Numbered from the stretch's first letter, positions 1-8,233 are shown. The stretch is DNA of 50,843 nucleotides from an uncultured Lachnospiraceae bacterium (GCA_910588825.1 CAJURF010000018.1:1-50843), one strand, 5' to 3'. Notes: a model not told the origin generated them from the sequence alone. Translations and numbers: made by a program.

Positions 1-157
1 ATGGTTCAATAAGAGATACATCTGGAAATCCGATACCTCGTTCCCATTTTGAAATAGCTGCACTTGATACTCCCAATTCATTCGCTAAATCCTGCTGCGT
101 ACGATTTTGTTCTTTTCTGATAGCAGCAATTAGGCTGCCTGTTTTTTGAGCGTTCAA
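1..157 (-). CDS. XRE-family transcriptional regulator, N-terminal part (cut by window edge)
   Basis: The first about 52 codons of a helix-turn-helix regulator run off the left edge. The N-terminus has the Cro/C1 fold signature: a basic helix (IAAIRKEQNRTQQDLANELG), then the recognition helix VSSAAISKWERG and the usual GFPDVSLIEP continuation. I start it at TTG 157 because AGGTGA lies five bases upstream; an in-frame GTG at 166 overlaps that site. The protein would bind DNA as a dimer, and the C-terminal domain that would show its ligand or partner is outside the window. It is divergent from the recombinase gene at 397, so both promoters lie in 158-396. Confidence 0.8.
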   Translation of the reverse strand, partial: MNAQKTGSLIAAIRKEQNRTQQDLANELGVSSAAISKWERGIGFPDVSLIEP

Positions 158-211
158 TATTTTCACCTGCTTTCCGATTTTATAATATCACGAGAAATAC
201 CATATTACTAG

Positions 212-251
212 AAACGCTCCGTTGAAATGTTAAACGCTGCATTGAATTTAT
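212..251. promoter_or_regulatory. Tandem direct repeat, possible operator of the divergent XRE regulator
   Basis: Two copies of AAACGCT-N3-TTGAA lie exactly 20 bp apart (212 and 232) in the divergent intergenic region. The XRE coding strand starts with a related TTGAACGCTC. A spacing of about two helical turns suits two dimers bound on one DNA face. The operator role is inferred from position only. Confidence 0.3.
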
Positions 252-396
252 GCAAATTTTCCTTCCGTTTTCACAAATTATTTTTTCGGAAATCAAGAAA
301 AGGAAGTATGATTACAAAAAAATCAGGAGTGAAACAGGTTTCCGGGGGCTGGAGTTTACGGGAACGCACTCGATAACCAAGGAGGGACTTTATATT

Positions 397-1497
397 ATGG
401 AAGGAAAAGTTTACGGGTACATACGGGTATCTACCAGGGAGCAGAATGAAGACCGGCAGAGGATTGCCATGAAAGAGTATGGCGTGCCGGAAGAACATAT
501 GTACATAGACTGGCAGTCGGGAAAAGATTTTGACAGGCCAGGCTACCGGGAGCTCATGGGAGTGCTGGGGGAGAATGATACGTTTGTTATCAAGAGTATT
601 GACCGGCTGGGCCGCAATTTTGACGAGATTCTGGAGCAGTGGAGGATGATTACGGCGGAAAAGCATGCAGGCATTATTGTGCTGGATATGCCCATTTTGA
701 ACACCGGATTGCAGCGGGATCTTCTGGGCAGGGTGATCGCGGAAATGATGCTGACGCTGATGTCCTATGTGGCAGAGACAGAGAGGGAGAATATACGACA
801 GAGGCAGGCAGAAGGCATTGCGGCAGCCAGGCAAAAGGGCGTACGTCTGGGAAGAAAACCGAAAGAAATTCCGGAAGAATTTGAAGCTGTACGGGCACTG
901 TGGGAGGCGGGAACGTACTCTGCCACGGCGGCGGCCAGAAAGATGGAGAAAATAAAAGAAAACGGACATCTAAAAGCCCGGACGGGGGCAGGTAAGGGCT
1001 GGAAAATCGGTATAGGCACCCGCGTAGGAATGCTGACCGTGACAGCGGATACCGGACAGCGCAAAAACAGGTATACGGTCTGGGAGTGCCAGTGCAGCTG
1101 TGGAGGAAGAATCCTGTTGGATACCAGGTGTCTCCAGCGGGAGAGTGTTGTGGGGCAGACCCTCCTTCAAAGCGGCAAGACAAAGAGCTGCGGCTGTCTC
1201 CAGGCGGGAATGTATAAAGAAAACCTAAAGCTTGTGGAAGGCACATCAGTGGCAATATTAGAAGCCCATAAGAGAAAACTCAATCGGAACAATACCAGGG
1301 CCATACAGGGGTGTACCTGGATGGCAGGCAGGGGAAATGGGTGGCGCAGATTGGGTTTAAAGGGAAGAAATATTATCTGGGCTCTTACCGGAATAAACAG
1401 GATGCAGTGGAAGCGCGCCGCCAGGGGGAACAACTGCATGATACTTTTCTTCAATGGTACTATTCAAAAGAATCCTGGCCAGAGAGTAAAAAAGTGA
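397..1497 (+). CDS. Serine recombinase fused to zinc-ribbon/AP2-type DNA-binding module, frameshifted
   Basis: Residues 1-146 are a resolvase/invertase catalytic domain: nucleophile Ser12 in RVSTREQ, active-site arginines in IDRLGRN (70-73), and the long helix AETERENIRQRQAEG. The start is ATG 397 behind AAGGAGGG. The Hin-type helix-turn-helix begins at about 152 (LGRKPKEIPEEFEAV) but stops after its first helices near residue 183. It then runs into a different module with a CxCxC...CxC zinc-binding cluster (Cys231, 233, 235, 265, 267), which normally precedes an AP2/ERF domain in phage and mobile-element proteins. At codon about 300 (NNT, nt 1294-1302) the frame is lost. One extra G in the GGG run would restore it to the AP2 domain in the next ORF. 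Residues 301-366 are therefore probably out-of-frame sequence. Catalysis may survive, but target recognition is doubtful. Confidence 0.75.
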   Translation: MEGKVYGYIRVSTREQNEDRQRIAMKEYGVPEEHMYIDWQSGKDFDRPGYRELMGVLGENDTFVIKSIDRLGRNFDEILEQWRMITAEKHAGIIVLDMPILNTGLQRDLLGRVIAEMMLTLMSYVAETERENIRQRQAEGIAAARQKGVRLGRKPKEIPEEFEAVRALWEAGTYSATAAARKMEKIKENGHLKARTGAGKGWKIGIGTRVGMLTVTADTGQRKNRYTVWECQCSCGGRILLDTRCLQRESVVGQTLLQSGKTKSCGCLQAGMYKENLKLVEGTSVAILEAHKRKLNRNNTRAIQGCTWMAGRGNGWRRLGLKGRNIIWALTGINRMQWKRAARGNNCMILFFNGTIQKNPGQRVKK

Positions 1498-1961
1498 AGG
1501 CTAGGGACAATAAAAGGGGGATGGGCAGCAGGAAATCGGGAATCACTACCACCACTATAACAGAGATTCTGCCAGGGACAGCACCTGCAGTCCTTACGCC
1601 TCAGGGAACTGTAGACGCAGGGGAGAATGAAGGCGGCGGGGAAACTTCGGAGACGGGAGACACGGCTTTGCCGGAATCAGAAGAAGAGCTGGATAACGGC
1701 GGGGAAGAGCAGCCGCCCCTCCAGCAGATTGGAGACGGAGAAGTTCCTTTGGCCGGTCAGGATCTAAAAGACCTGGATGAGGAAGAAGTCCCGGCTGGCA
1801 ATATACAGGCAGATAAAGTGTTTAAAAAGGGACTTCCCCTGGCGGCATGCATCGCCATAGCCGTGTCTGCGGCAGCCGTACTGGCAGTATTATTCGCAGT
1901 GGTAAAAAAACATACAAATAGGAAAGGAGCCGCCGGGAAGGAATATTCAGACACGCTTTAG
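1311..1961 (+). pseudogene. AP2 domain (frameshifted continuation) joined to an acidic, membrane-anchored surface-protein tail
   Basis: The first about 50 residues (YLDGRQGKWVAQIGFKGKKY, then LGSYRNKQDAVEAR) form an AP2-type DNA-binding domain that continues the upstream ORF after a one-base frameshift. From about residue 65 the character changes: a Thr/Pro/Glu-rich acidic stretch with IGDGEVPLAG and LDEEEVPAG, then a hydrophobic helix (about 176-198, LPLAACIAIAVSAAAVLAVL) and a basic tail. DEEVPLA-like motifs followed by a C-terminal membrane helix are common at the ends of Firmicutes surface proteins; no LPXTG is visible. I read this as the tail of a deleted surface-protein gene. It ends 22 bp before the SipW-type peptidase, which fits that idea. 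No convincing independent start was found. Confidence 0.5.
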
Positions 1962-1983
1962 TCTCAGAGGGCGGCAGATAACA

Positions 1984-2544
1984 TTGGATCAGAGAAAGAA
2001 GAAAAATAGCCCGGTGGCTGCAGCCTGCAGTGCACTGGGTACTATTTTATTAATCATGCTGGCGGCCGTCTGTCTGCCTCTCACTGTTCCGCGCATGTTC
2101 GGTTATCATATCTATACAGTAATCAGTGGCAGCATGGAACCAGCCATTCCAGTGGGAAGTCTTCTGTATATTCAGAAAGTCCAGCCGGAAGATATTCTGG
2201 AACAAGATGTGATCGCCTATTACGGAGGGAAGGATGGGACGGCAGTAATTATCCACCGCGTAGTAGAAAACAGGGTGCTCATGGGAGAATTTATCACCAA
2301 GGGCGATGCTAATCCGCAGGAAGATCAGCGGCCAGTGCCCTATGCAGATTTCGCCGGGAAAGTACAGCTGGCCATCCCCGCAGCAGGAAATGCGGCCCAG
2401 GCAGTTTCCGGTTTTCCGGGAAAAGTATCCGCCGCCTGCCTGATCGGAGCCGCGGTACTGCTGCAGGCAGCGGGGGCATGGGTGAGGGATGAGTGGATTA
2501 AAAACCAAAAAACAACAAAGTCCGTGAATCAGAAACCACGCTGA
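1984..2544 (+). CDS. Signal peptidase I, archaeal/ER (SipW) type, S26B
   Basis: Membrane-bound serine peptidase of 186 aa that removes signal peptides on the outer face of the membrane. A membrane helix lies at about 10-35. The catalytic serine is in the ISGSMEP motif. The general base is a histidine in IIHRV, where classical bacterial enzymes use lysine, which makes this the SipW/Sec11 type. Conserved box E follows (FITKGDANPQED), then a second hydrophobic segment near the C-terminus. The start is TTG with a weak upstream purine stretch. SipW-type enzymes usually sit beside the secreted fibre or surface protein they process; here the upstream neighbour is only a surface-protein tail, so its substrate gene appears lost. 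The stop codon lies inside the terminator hairpin. Confidence 0.9.
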   Translation: MDQRKKKNSPVAAACSALGTILLIMLAAVCLPLTVPRMFGYHIYTVISGSMEPAIPVGSLLYIQKVQPEDILEQDVIAYYGGKDGTAVIIHRVVENRVLMGEFITKGDANPQEDQRPVPYADFAGKVQLAIPAAGNAAQAVSGFPGKVSAACLIGAAVLLQAAGAWVRDEWIKNQKTTKSVNQKPR

Positions 2545-2566
2545 TTCACGGACTTTGTTGTTTTTC
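2511..2566. terminator. Bidirectional terminator between the signal peptidase and lacI genes
   Basis: A perfect 22-bp inverted repeat (2511-2532 and 2541-2562, 8-nt loop) is followed by T residues on both strands (TTTTT on +, T-rich on -). It separates two convergent genes and contains the signal peptidase stop codon. Confidence 0.9.
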
Positions 2567-2576
2567 GTCCCGTGTT

Positions 2577-3584
2577 TTACAAATAAATATTCTCCGCACA
2601 TATAATATCTATCTTCTGCCTGCTGGTTTCCATTTCCCGGGGACCGGTTTTGCTCAGATATTTCCGCAGTTCCAGAAGCGGGCGGTACCCCTGCTGGTAA
2701 ATATCCTGTGCGATTGCGAAGTCAATCCTGCCGGATTTCAGAAGCCTTTTGGTGGATTCTGTCAGGTCATGGCTGATGACATGGATTTTTCCGGTGAGCC
2801 CCATGCTGTGGATGGCTTCCGCACAGCCGGATACGCTGTGGTTTGCCATGTAAATTCCTTTTATTCCGGGCTTCTGCCGCAGTATGTCTTTTACATTCTG
2901 AAAAGTCAGCATATAGTCGTTGTAGGTTTTGATAAGGTGAATGCTGTTTTTGGGAAACTTTTTTTCTGAAAGAAGGTCATAGAATCCCTGAAGGCGGAGC
3001 CGGTGTCCATGAAAACTGGGGTTTGCAACGGCGGCGATCAACTGGTCGCCTGGCTGCAGATATTTTGTCATCAGTTCTCCGGCCACGCGGCCGCTGGCAG
3101 CCAGATCCTGGCCGATGAAACAGAGTCTGTTACAAGCCGAAATATCGGAATTGTAGGTAATGACTGGGATTTCTTTTTCGTATAATTCGTTAATTTTCCT
3201 TGCAATCAGAGGATGATCCATGGCACAGATGGAGATTCCGCCAGCCCCCTGCTCCACCAAATTTTCCATGCGTTCTATGCTTTCTTCAGGCAGGGTGGTA
3301 TCGCATTCTTCTATGATCACATCAATCAAATAATTTCGCAGAAGTTCCTGGGCATCTCTGATTCCGCGCATGACCTCACTGCGGAAATATCCTTTCCAGT
3401 TGGGCAGGATCACGCCCAGCCGCCCCTTTTTTTCGAGGATATTTTCATTTTCCAGACCGAGAGCGATGGACTGATCTTCTCTTGGAGGCACATATCCCAT
3501 TTCGCGGATGGCTTGTACAACACGGGCATATAATTCAGGTCTTACATGGGGGCGCTGATTTAAAACCCGGTCCACTGTTCCGCG
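2577..3584 (-). pseudogene. LacI-family regulator, 5'-truncated (DNA-binding domain lost)
   Basis: The sugar-binding core and hinge of a LacI/RbsR-type repressor are intact (PF13407-like: LGVILPNWKG, IPVITYNSD, IYMANHSVSGCAEAI, DFAIAQDIYQQGYRP). The helix-turn-helix survives only from RGTVDRVLN onward. The first about 20 codons, including helix 1 and the start codon, are missing. Homology stops at about 3584, where rbsC sequence on the other strand begins. The longest open frame starts at GTG 3575 without a ribosome binding site. It would originally have repressed the adjacent rbs-type operon in response to its sugar. It cannot now bind DNA in the normal way. Confidence 0.85.
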
Positions 3585-4238
3585 GGGGCTGCCTGCGGAA
3601 CGTTTAACGGAATTATGATTGCAAAGTTTAAGCTTCAGCCTATGATTGCCACACTGGCCATGATGTCCATGGCCCGGGGCGCGGCTCTGACACTGGCAGG
3701 CGGGGAGACGATTACCGGCTATTCCGATGGATTCCGCTGGATTGGCATCGGCACAGTGCCAGGTACGCAGATTCCTGTGCAGATTATTTTTATGGTTTTA
3801 TTGTATCTGCTCTTCTATTACATCATGAAGTATAGAAAGTTTGGACGTTATATCTATTCTATCGGTGGAAATGAAGAGGCCACCCGCCTTTCGGGTATCA
3901 ATGTAGACAAGTTTAAGACTCTGGCATATACCTTGTCTGGTCTGTGTGCGGCAATTGCGTCAGTGATTCTGGTGGCGAAGCTGAATTCCGCACAGTCCAC
4001 AGCGGGCCAGGACTATGAGATGGACGCCATAGCATCCTGTGTAATCGGAGGAACTTCGCTTCTGGGCGGATTCGGAAGTGTATGGGGAACTTTTGTGGGC
4101 GCGATTACCATGATCGTGATCCGGAATGGTCTAAATCTTTTGAATGTGTCAGCTAATTTACAGAAATTGGTCATCGGTGTGGTGATTTTGCTTGCGGTGC
4201 TGGCTGACTCCATTCGAAGCAAAGCTGTAAAGAAATAG
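3585..4238 (+). pseudogene. Ribose-type ABC transporter permease (RbsC family), 5'-truncated
   Basis: This is the C-terminal two thirds of an RbsC/AraH-type permease, the membrane channel of a sugar ABC importer. Family sequence is recognisable from GAACGTFNG (about 3585), then AKFKLQPMIATLAMM, YSIGGNEEATRLSGI, and the coupling-region stretch IASCVIGGTSLLGGFGSVWG. Several hydrophobic helices remain in about 207 aa, against the family's usual about 320. The first about 110 residues and the ATPase gene (rbsA) that should precede it are gone, cut at the junction with the truncated lacI gene. ATG 3615 has no ribosome binding site. A single deletion in a divergent lacI / rbsA-rbsC-rbsB locus explains the arrangement. 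Confidence 0.85.
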
Positions 4239-4274
4239 TAAAAATCAGGAAAAAGATCAAGGAAGGAGAAATTT

Positions 4275-5285
4275 ATGAAAAACAAAACAATGAAAAAAAT
4301 TACAGCAATTATGATGGCGGCATCAATGGTATTTGGAATGACGGCCTGCGGAGGTTCCGGCTCAGAGAGCACAACCTCAACAGGTGAAGGTTCCGGTTCG
4401 AAATCCGGAGATATTAAAATTGCCTATATTGTAAAAGCGAAAACAGACGAATTCTGGACAACGATGGAGAAAGGCGCTTATGCGGCGGCAGAGGAAAAAG
4501 GGGTAACGGTGGAATTCCAGGCTCCGGAAAAAGAAACGGATGTGGAAAAACAGGTTCAGATGGTAGAAAATGCGGTAGTAAAGGGATTTGACGCGATCAT
4601 CCTGTCAGCGGCGGATTCCAAGTCCCTGGTTCCGGCGATTGTAAAGGCAAATAATGCCAATATCCCGGTGATTCTGGTAAATGATACCATTGACGAAGAA
4701 GCCCTGGAAGCTGATGGGGGAAAAGTGGAAACTTATGTGGGAATCAACCAGTACGACGCGGCAAAGCTGGCCGGGGAATATGCGGCAGAAAATATCGCAG
4801 ACGGTAAGGTCTGCTACCTGGAAGGAATTTCAGGGGTGACGGCTCACGAAGACCGTCTGGCCGGCTTTAAGGATCAGGTGGAAGACTATGAAATCGTTGC
4901 CTCGCAGACGGCAAAATGTGACAGAAACGAGGCGTTTAACGTTATGCAGAACGTGCTGCAGAAAAATTCGGATGTGAATGTGGTTTGGGCGGTAAATGCC
5001 GAGATGGGTCAGGGTGCAGTCCAGGCCATTCAGCAGGGTAACTATGAAGGTATTCAGGTATTTGACTTTGATGCGTCCAGCGACGATCTGCAGGCGATTG
5101 AGGACGGAACTTTGGCAGGAAGCGTTGCGCAGTATCCAAACCTTCAGGCCGAAACAGCCATTCAATGCTGTCTTGATGTTATTAACGGAGAGTCTTTGGA
5201 TGCACATACAGAAACAACTTCAAAATTAATTACAAAAGATAATCTGGAAGAATACCGTGCCGAGATGGCAGAATTTGTGGAATAA
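4275..5285 (+). CDS. Sugar ABC transporter substrate-binding lipoprotein (RbsB family)
   Basis: A 336-aa periplasmic-binding-protein-like receptor (type I fold, PF13407) that would capture a monosaccharide outside the membrane and pass it to the RbsC-type permease. A lipoprotein signal peptide ends at the lipobox GMTAC with Cys25, followed by a Gly/Ser/Thr linker. The mature domain opens with IAYIVKAKTDEFW and contains FDAIILSAADSKSLVPAI, VGINQYDAAKLAGEYAA and VFDFDASSDDLQAI, all typical of the family. The start has AAGGAGAAATTT upstream. The gene is complete, but its permease is truncated and no ATPase is present, so it is probably a silent or orphan receptor. The ligand cannot be told from sequence; a ribose- or inositol-like sugar is the family default. 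Confidence 0.9.
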   Translation: MKNKTMKKITAIMMAASMVFGMTACGGSGSESTTSTGEGSGSKSGDIKIAYIVKAKTDEFWTTMEKGAYAAAEEKGVTVEFQAPEKETDVEKQVQMVENAVVKGFDAIILSAADSKSLVPAIVKANNANIPVILVNDTIDEEALEADGGKVETYVGINQYDAAKLAGEYAAENIADGKVCYLEGISGVTAHEDRLAGFKDQVEDYEIVASQTAKCDRNEAFNVMQNVLQKNSDVNVVWAVNAEMGQGAVQAIQQGNYEGIQVFDFDASSDDLQAIEDGTLAGSVAQYPNLQAETAIQCCLDVINGESLDAHTETTSKLITKDNLEEYRAEMAEFVE

Positions 5286-5307
5286 TCTCAACAGAGGAGA
5301 AGCAGGA

Positions 5308-5391
5308 TTGGCATCAAGAGAACGGGTAAAGACATCTTTTGTGGACCTTCAGCCGAAGATAATGGTGATAGATAAGATGAAAGATAGATAA
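5308..5391 (+). pseudogene. 27-codon stub resembling the N-terminus of a UroD/MtaA-type corrinoid methyltransferase
   Basis: A short frame opens at TTG 5308 behind GAGGAGAAGCAGG, 22 bp after the binding-protein gene. It reads ASRERVKTSFVDLQPKIMVI and stops 27 codons in. The SRERV-K-x-x-F-x(2)-x-QP pattern resembles the start of uroporphyrinogen-decarboxylase-family methyltransferases (typically SRERV...H(K/Q)PDR(I/V)P). It may be the 5' end of a gene whose body was deleted. The assignment rests on one short similarity judged by eye. The RACo-type corrinoid activator at 9278 makes it more plausible. Confidence 0.35.
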
Positions 5392-5404
5392 ACTCCCACT
5401 TTGA

Positions 5405-5443
5405 GGGGCTGCTGCCAGATATGAGCGGCAGTCCCTGCTTTTT
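5405..5443 (+). terminator. Rho-independent terminator
   Basis: GGGGCTGC (5405-5412) pairs with GCAGTCCC (5428-5435), including one G-U pair, and is followed by TTTTT at 5439-5443. It ends the transcript of the binding-protein gene and the small stub. Confidence 0.75.
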
Positions 5444-5480
5444 GTTTCAGATTTATAAAATATTCCTATATAACCTGTGA

Positions 5481-8138
5481 TTATGATTTGTCTATTTTCC
5501 TGACTGCACAGTTTAAAAAGTCTCGCCGCCGCCTGCCCCGTATGTACTGCGGCATCCGGCATCTCTTCACATATATAATGAGCAGCCACAGCAGTATCCC
5601 GGTACAGGTAACTATTTTCCCGGCCTTTGCGCCTGGGGCATGATAAATAATTCTCACGTTTCGGGTTCCTTTCTCTATGGCAAATCCGAGAAATGTTGTA
5701 TTGACTTTCATTGCAGGTATTTTCTCATTGTCAACATAAACTTCGAAGCCGGGTTCATAAGGAATGGAAGTGATAAAATATCCTGTCCGTTTCACCTGGA
5801 TTTTTCCCTGCAGAGTATTTCCTTTCGTGCGTTTTAGGTCTGCATGAAAAGGGGACTGGTACAGCCTGCGGCCAGACTTATGGCCATCTTCCAGTACACG
5901 ATGGCTGCCCAGAAAGCACCGTACATTTGAGAGTTTATAATTTCCCTTTCCCAAGGTCATCAGAATATCCTGAGTTCCTTTTTCCAGCTCCATGACATAA
6001 GTAAAGTTCGTGTTCCCGTTATAATAAATATGACTGCGGGCACTGAGACGGCTGCGGATGCCGCCAGCCCATATGGATACATCTTTGTCGGGGCAGTTGT
6101 TTTTCACATGAAACTGCAGATAAAAAAGCGTGCGGTCTTTACAGGCAGGTTCGCTCATATGCACGGACACCTGGGTATCTTTTTTGGCCCGGATGCGGCA
6201 GGAACCATCCGGTGTCTGGGCTGCGGTCAGTGTGGGAGTGTTCATCTGGGGAAATCGGAGTTTTACCGGGGCTGCACAGGCCAGCAGATGATTTTTCCAT
6301 GGACCGTTTCTGTCAGGGCTGTCTTTAGTGACCGCGTATCTCATAAGGGCAATCTGATTATAAGGGAATTTCAGACTGCGGAAATCTTTTTCGGAGATCA
6401 CCTGGTCAGTGGCATAGGCGATGGGAGCGGCATTCTGGTTCTTATAAACGGTATAGTTTCCGTCGGTGCGCTCCGGCACATACCCGGTTCTTTGAGGCGG
6501 CAGGTCTTTTCCTATGAGGTATTTCACCCCCATCAATTTCTGATAAAGAGGGCTGCTGGAAACCGGCTGCATAAGACCATTGCGGAAAGTGGATTCTGTG
6601 GGAAAATCAGTCTGGCAGAACTGGCGGTATCCTGTGTGGTAAGCAGAGGAATAGATAGAGGAGATCCACTGTCTCATATCCCAGATGCGGTTTAAGTCGC
6701 AGGCTTTCCCGCCTTTTTTGCTCTGCTGCTCCAGCCTGCACAATTCTGGTTCAGCATCCAGGGTCTGGGAGATTAACCTGCCCATCTGCCGGTTGGTGAT
6801 TTCCTCATAGGAGTTTTTCTCCAGCAGCTGGCCAGAGGGGGCGGCCTGGCTGTTGCAGAGGAAAAGAAACAGTACCGGCGGGATTAGGAGCAGGTGTATC
6901 CGTCTGGTTTTCCCAAATAGCAGAAAACACAGAAACATCAGGACTCCGTCCGCCAGGAGCAGACGCCATTCCTGTTCACTGCCGGAAAATCCGCCTTCCC
7001 AGAAGCGGCAGCAGTACAAAACCCCGATGGCGGCTATATATGCCCCGGCATACAGACGAAAGGGGATTTTAGGGCTTTTGAGCTTTTCCAGATAGACAGC
7101 TGTCAGATAGCAGAGAAGGGGAAGAAAAGGAATCAGCGCCTTACTGCGGACATACAGCCCCCCGTTGAGCAGCCATGAAAAAACGGGGACGGTGAATATC
7201 CCCATGCAGCAGCAGGCCAGAAGCCGTTCTCTCCATTTTCCACAGAGGATTCCGGTAATACACACGGTGAGTACGAGAGTGGACAGCCCGATTCCATAAC
7301 TGCTGTAAACAAGGCTCTCTGCCTGGAAGCGGGGCAGGAAGAGGGAAGACATTCCAGTGTTTCCGGTATTTCCGCGCTTTCCCAGGATGGCAGATGCCGT
7401 GGGGACCAGAAGAAGGCCGCTCATCAAAACTGCGGTAACAAAAGGGATACACAGGCTGAAAGCATCTTTTAAGAATCTGCCGGGGCAGAAACGTGTCTCT
7501 TTTAAAGCGGCATATCTGGAAATTCCATACAGGGACAGCACCAGCATGCCTCCCACGCTGAAATAGAAGCTGGTCATGACCATCAGGAAAACACTCGTCA
7601 TCAGCAGTCCGGATTTTTTCTTCTGAAAATGCCTGTCCACTCCCAGAAAAGCTGTACACAAAAAGGGCATATAATTGACGAACATGATCTGGTGGCAGGA
7701 GTGATAGACCATGGGACCTGCCAGTAAAAACATGGCTGCTGCCAGGAAACGGATTTCTCTTGAGAATCTCTGGCTGGCCAGCCAGTAGTAATAAATCCAT
7801 ACAGATGCCATAAGCCCGGCAGCGCTGGCGGCCATCAGATAGTCCTCCATTTTTATGAAAGGAAACAGATAAGAAACCAGGATAATGGGATTGTACAATC
7901 CATAATAGGAAAAGTGGAAAATATTCTGGCCGCCGCCCAGATTCGGCGCAAATTCCGTGAACAGATCTCCCGTTTGATAAAATTGCTGCCGGAAATATTC
8001 GGGCAGGACACTGTGCTGGCTGATCCAATCTACTTTAGCCCCGAATACACCATATCTTCCGGCAAAAAGCCAGCAGGCACATAATGTGAGAACACCCAGG
8101 AAGATGTACGGCAGCAGGACGGGCAGTTTATGTTTCAA
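5481..8138 (-). CDS. YfhO-family polytopic membrane protein (GT-C-like glycosyltransferase)
   Basis: An 885-aa integral membrane protein with about a dozen hydrophobic helices in its first 450 residues, a large extracytoplasmic C-terminal domain, and a final membrane helix (IVTCTGILLWLLIIYV). The N-terminal layout, with the first loop reading DWISQHSVLPEYFRQQFYQ and FAPNLGGGQNIFHFSYYGLY, is the YfhO signature (PF09586). In Bacillus, YfhO takes part in glycosylating lipoteichoic acid using lipid-linked sugars. The sugar and acceptor here are unknown. The start is TTG, eight bases after GGAGGT; an ATG nearer the site runs straight into a stop, so TTG is the only workable start. The gene is monocistronic behind its own promoter. 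Confidence 0.8.
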   Translation of the reverse strand: MKHKLPVLLPYIFLGVLTLCACWLFAGRYGVFGAKVDWISQHSVLPEYFRQQFYQTGDLFTEFAPNLGGGQNIFHFSYYGLYNPIILVSYLFPFIKMEDYLMAASAAGLMASVWIYYYWLASQRFSREIRFLAAAMFLLAGPMVYHSCHQIMFVNYMPFLCTAFLGVDRHFQKKKSGLLMTSVFLMVMTSFYFSVGGMLVLSLYGISRYAALKETRFCPGRFLKDAFSLCIPFVTAVLMSGLLLVPTASAILGKRGNTGNTGMSSLFLPRFQAESLVYSSYGIGLSTLVLTVCITGILCGKWRERLLACCCMGIFTVPVFSWLLNGGLYVRSKALIPFLPLLCYLTAVYLEKLKSPKIPFRLYAGAYIAAIGVLYCCRFWEGGFSGSEQEWRLLLADGVLMFLCFLLFGKTRRIHLLLIPPVLFLFLCNSQAAPSGQLLEKNSYEEITNRQMGRLISQTLDAEPELCRLEQQSKKGGKACDLNRIWDMRQWISSIYSSAYHTGYRQFCQTDFPTESTFRNGLMQPVSSSPLYQKLMGVKYLIGKDLPPQRTGYVPERTDGNYTVYKNQNAAPIAYATDQVISEKDFRSLKFPYNQIALMRYAVTKDSPDRNGPWKNHLLACAAPVKLRFPQMNTPTLTAAQTPDGSCRIRAKKDTQVSVHMSEPACKDRTLFYLQFHVKNNCPDKDVSIWAGGIRSRLSARSHIYYNGNTNFTYVMELEKGTQDILMTLGKGNYKLSNVRCFLGSHRVLEDGHKSGRRLYQSPFHADLKRTKGNTLQGKIQVKRTGYFITSIPYEPGFEVYVDNEKIPAMKVNTTFLGFAIEKGTRNVRIIYHAPGAKAGKIVTCTGILLWLLIIYVKRCRMPQYIRGRRRRDFLNCAVRKIDKS

Positions 8139-8167
8139 TTTGCCATACCTCCATATGTTTTTTATCC

Positions 8168-8218
8168 ATTATATACCTGATATTTTAAGTGTTTCTAAAG
8201 GTGTTTCTTAAAGTTTCT
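8168..8218 (-). promoter_or_regulatory. Promoter of the YfhO-family gene with three direct repeats upstream of the -10
   Basis: Read on the minus strand, a consensus TATAAT (8168-8173) has no good -35. In its place are three AGAAAC repeats (8213-8218, 8203-8208, 8191-8196) at 10- and 12-bp spacing, the nearest occupying the -35 position. Tandem direct repeats replacing the -35 are typical of promoters activated by OmpR-family response regulators. The regulator is unknown. Confidence 0.5.
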
Positions 8219-8233
8219 TAAGGGCTGGGGCTG

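Noticed and set aside
2533..2540. Attachment site or inverted repeat of the nearby recombinase
   Set aside because: The 22-bp inverted repeat around it has T-runs on both sides and lies between convergent gene ends, which is fully explained as a bidirectional terminator.
5640..8028. Long frames opposite or out of frame with the YfhO gene (for example 6030-6695 and 7141-8028)
   Set aside because: They are composition shadows of the membrane-protein gene, with no ribosome binding site and no recognisable product.
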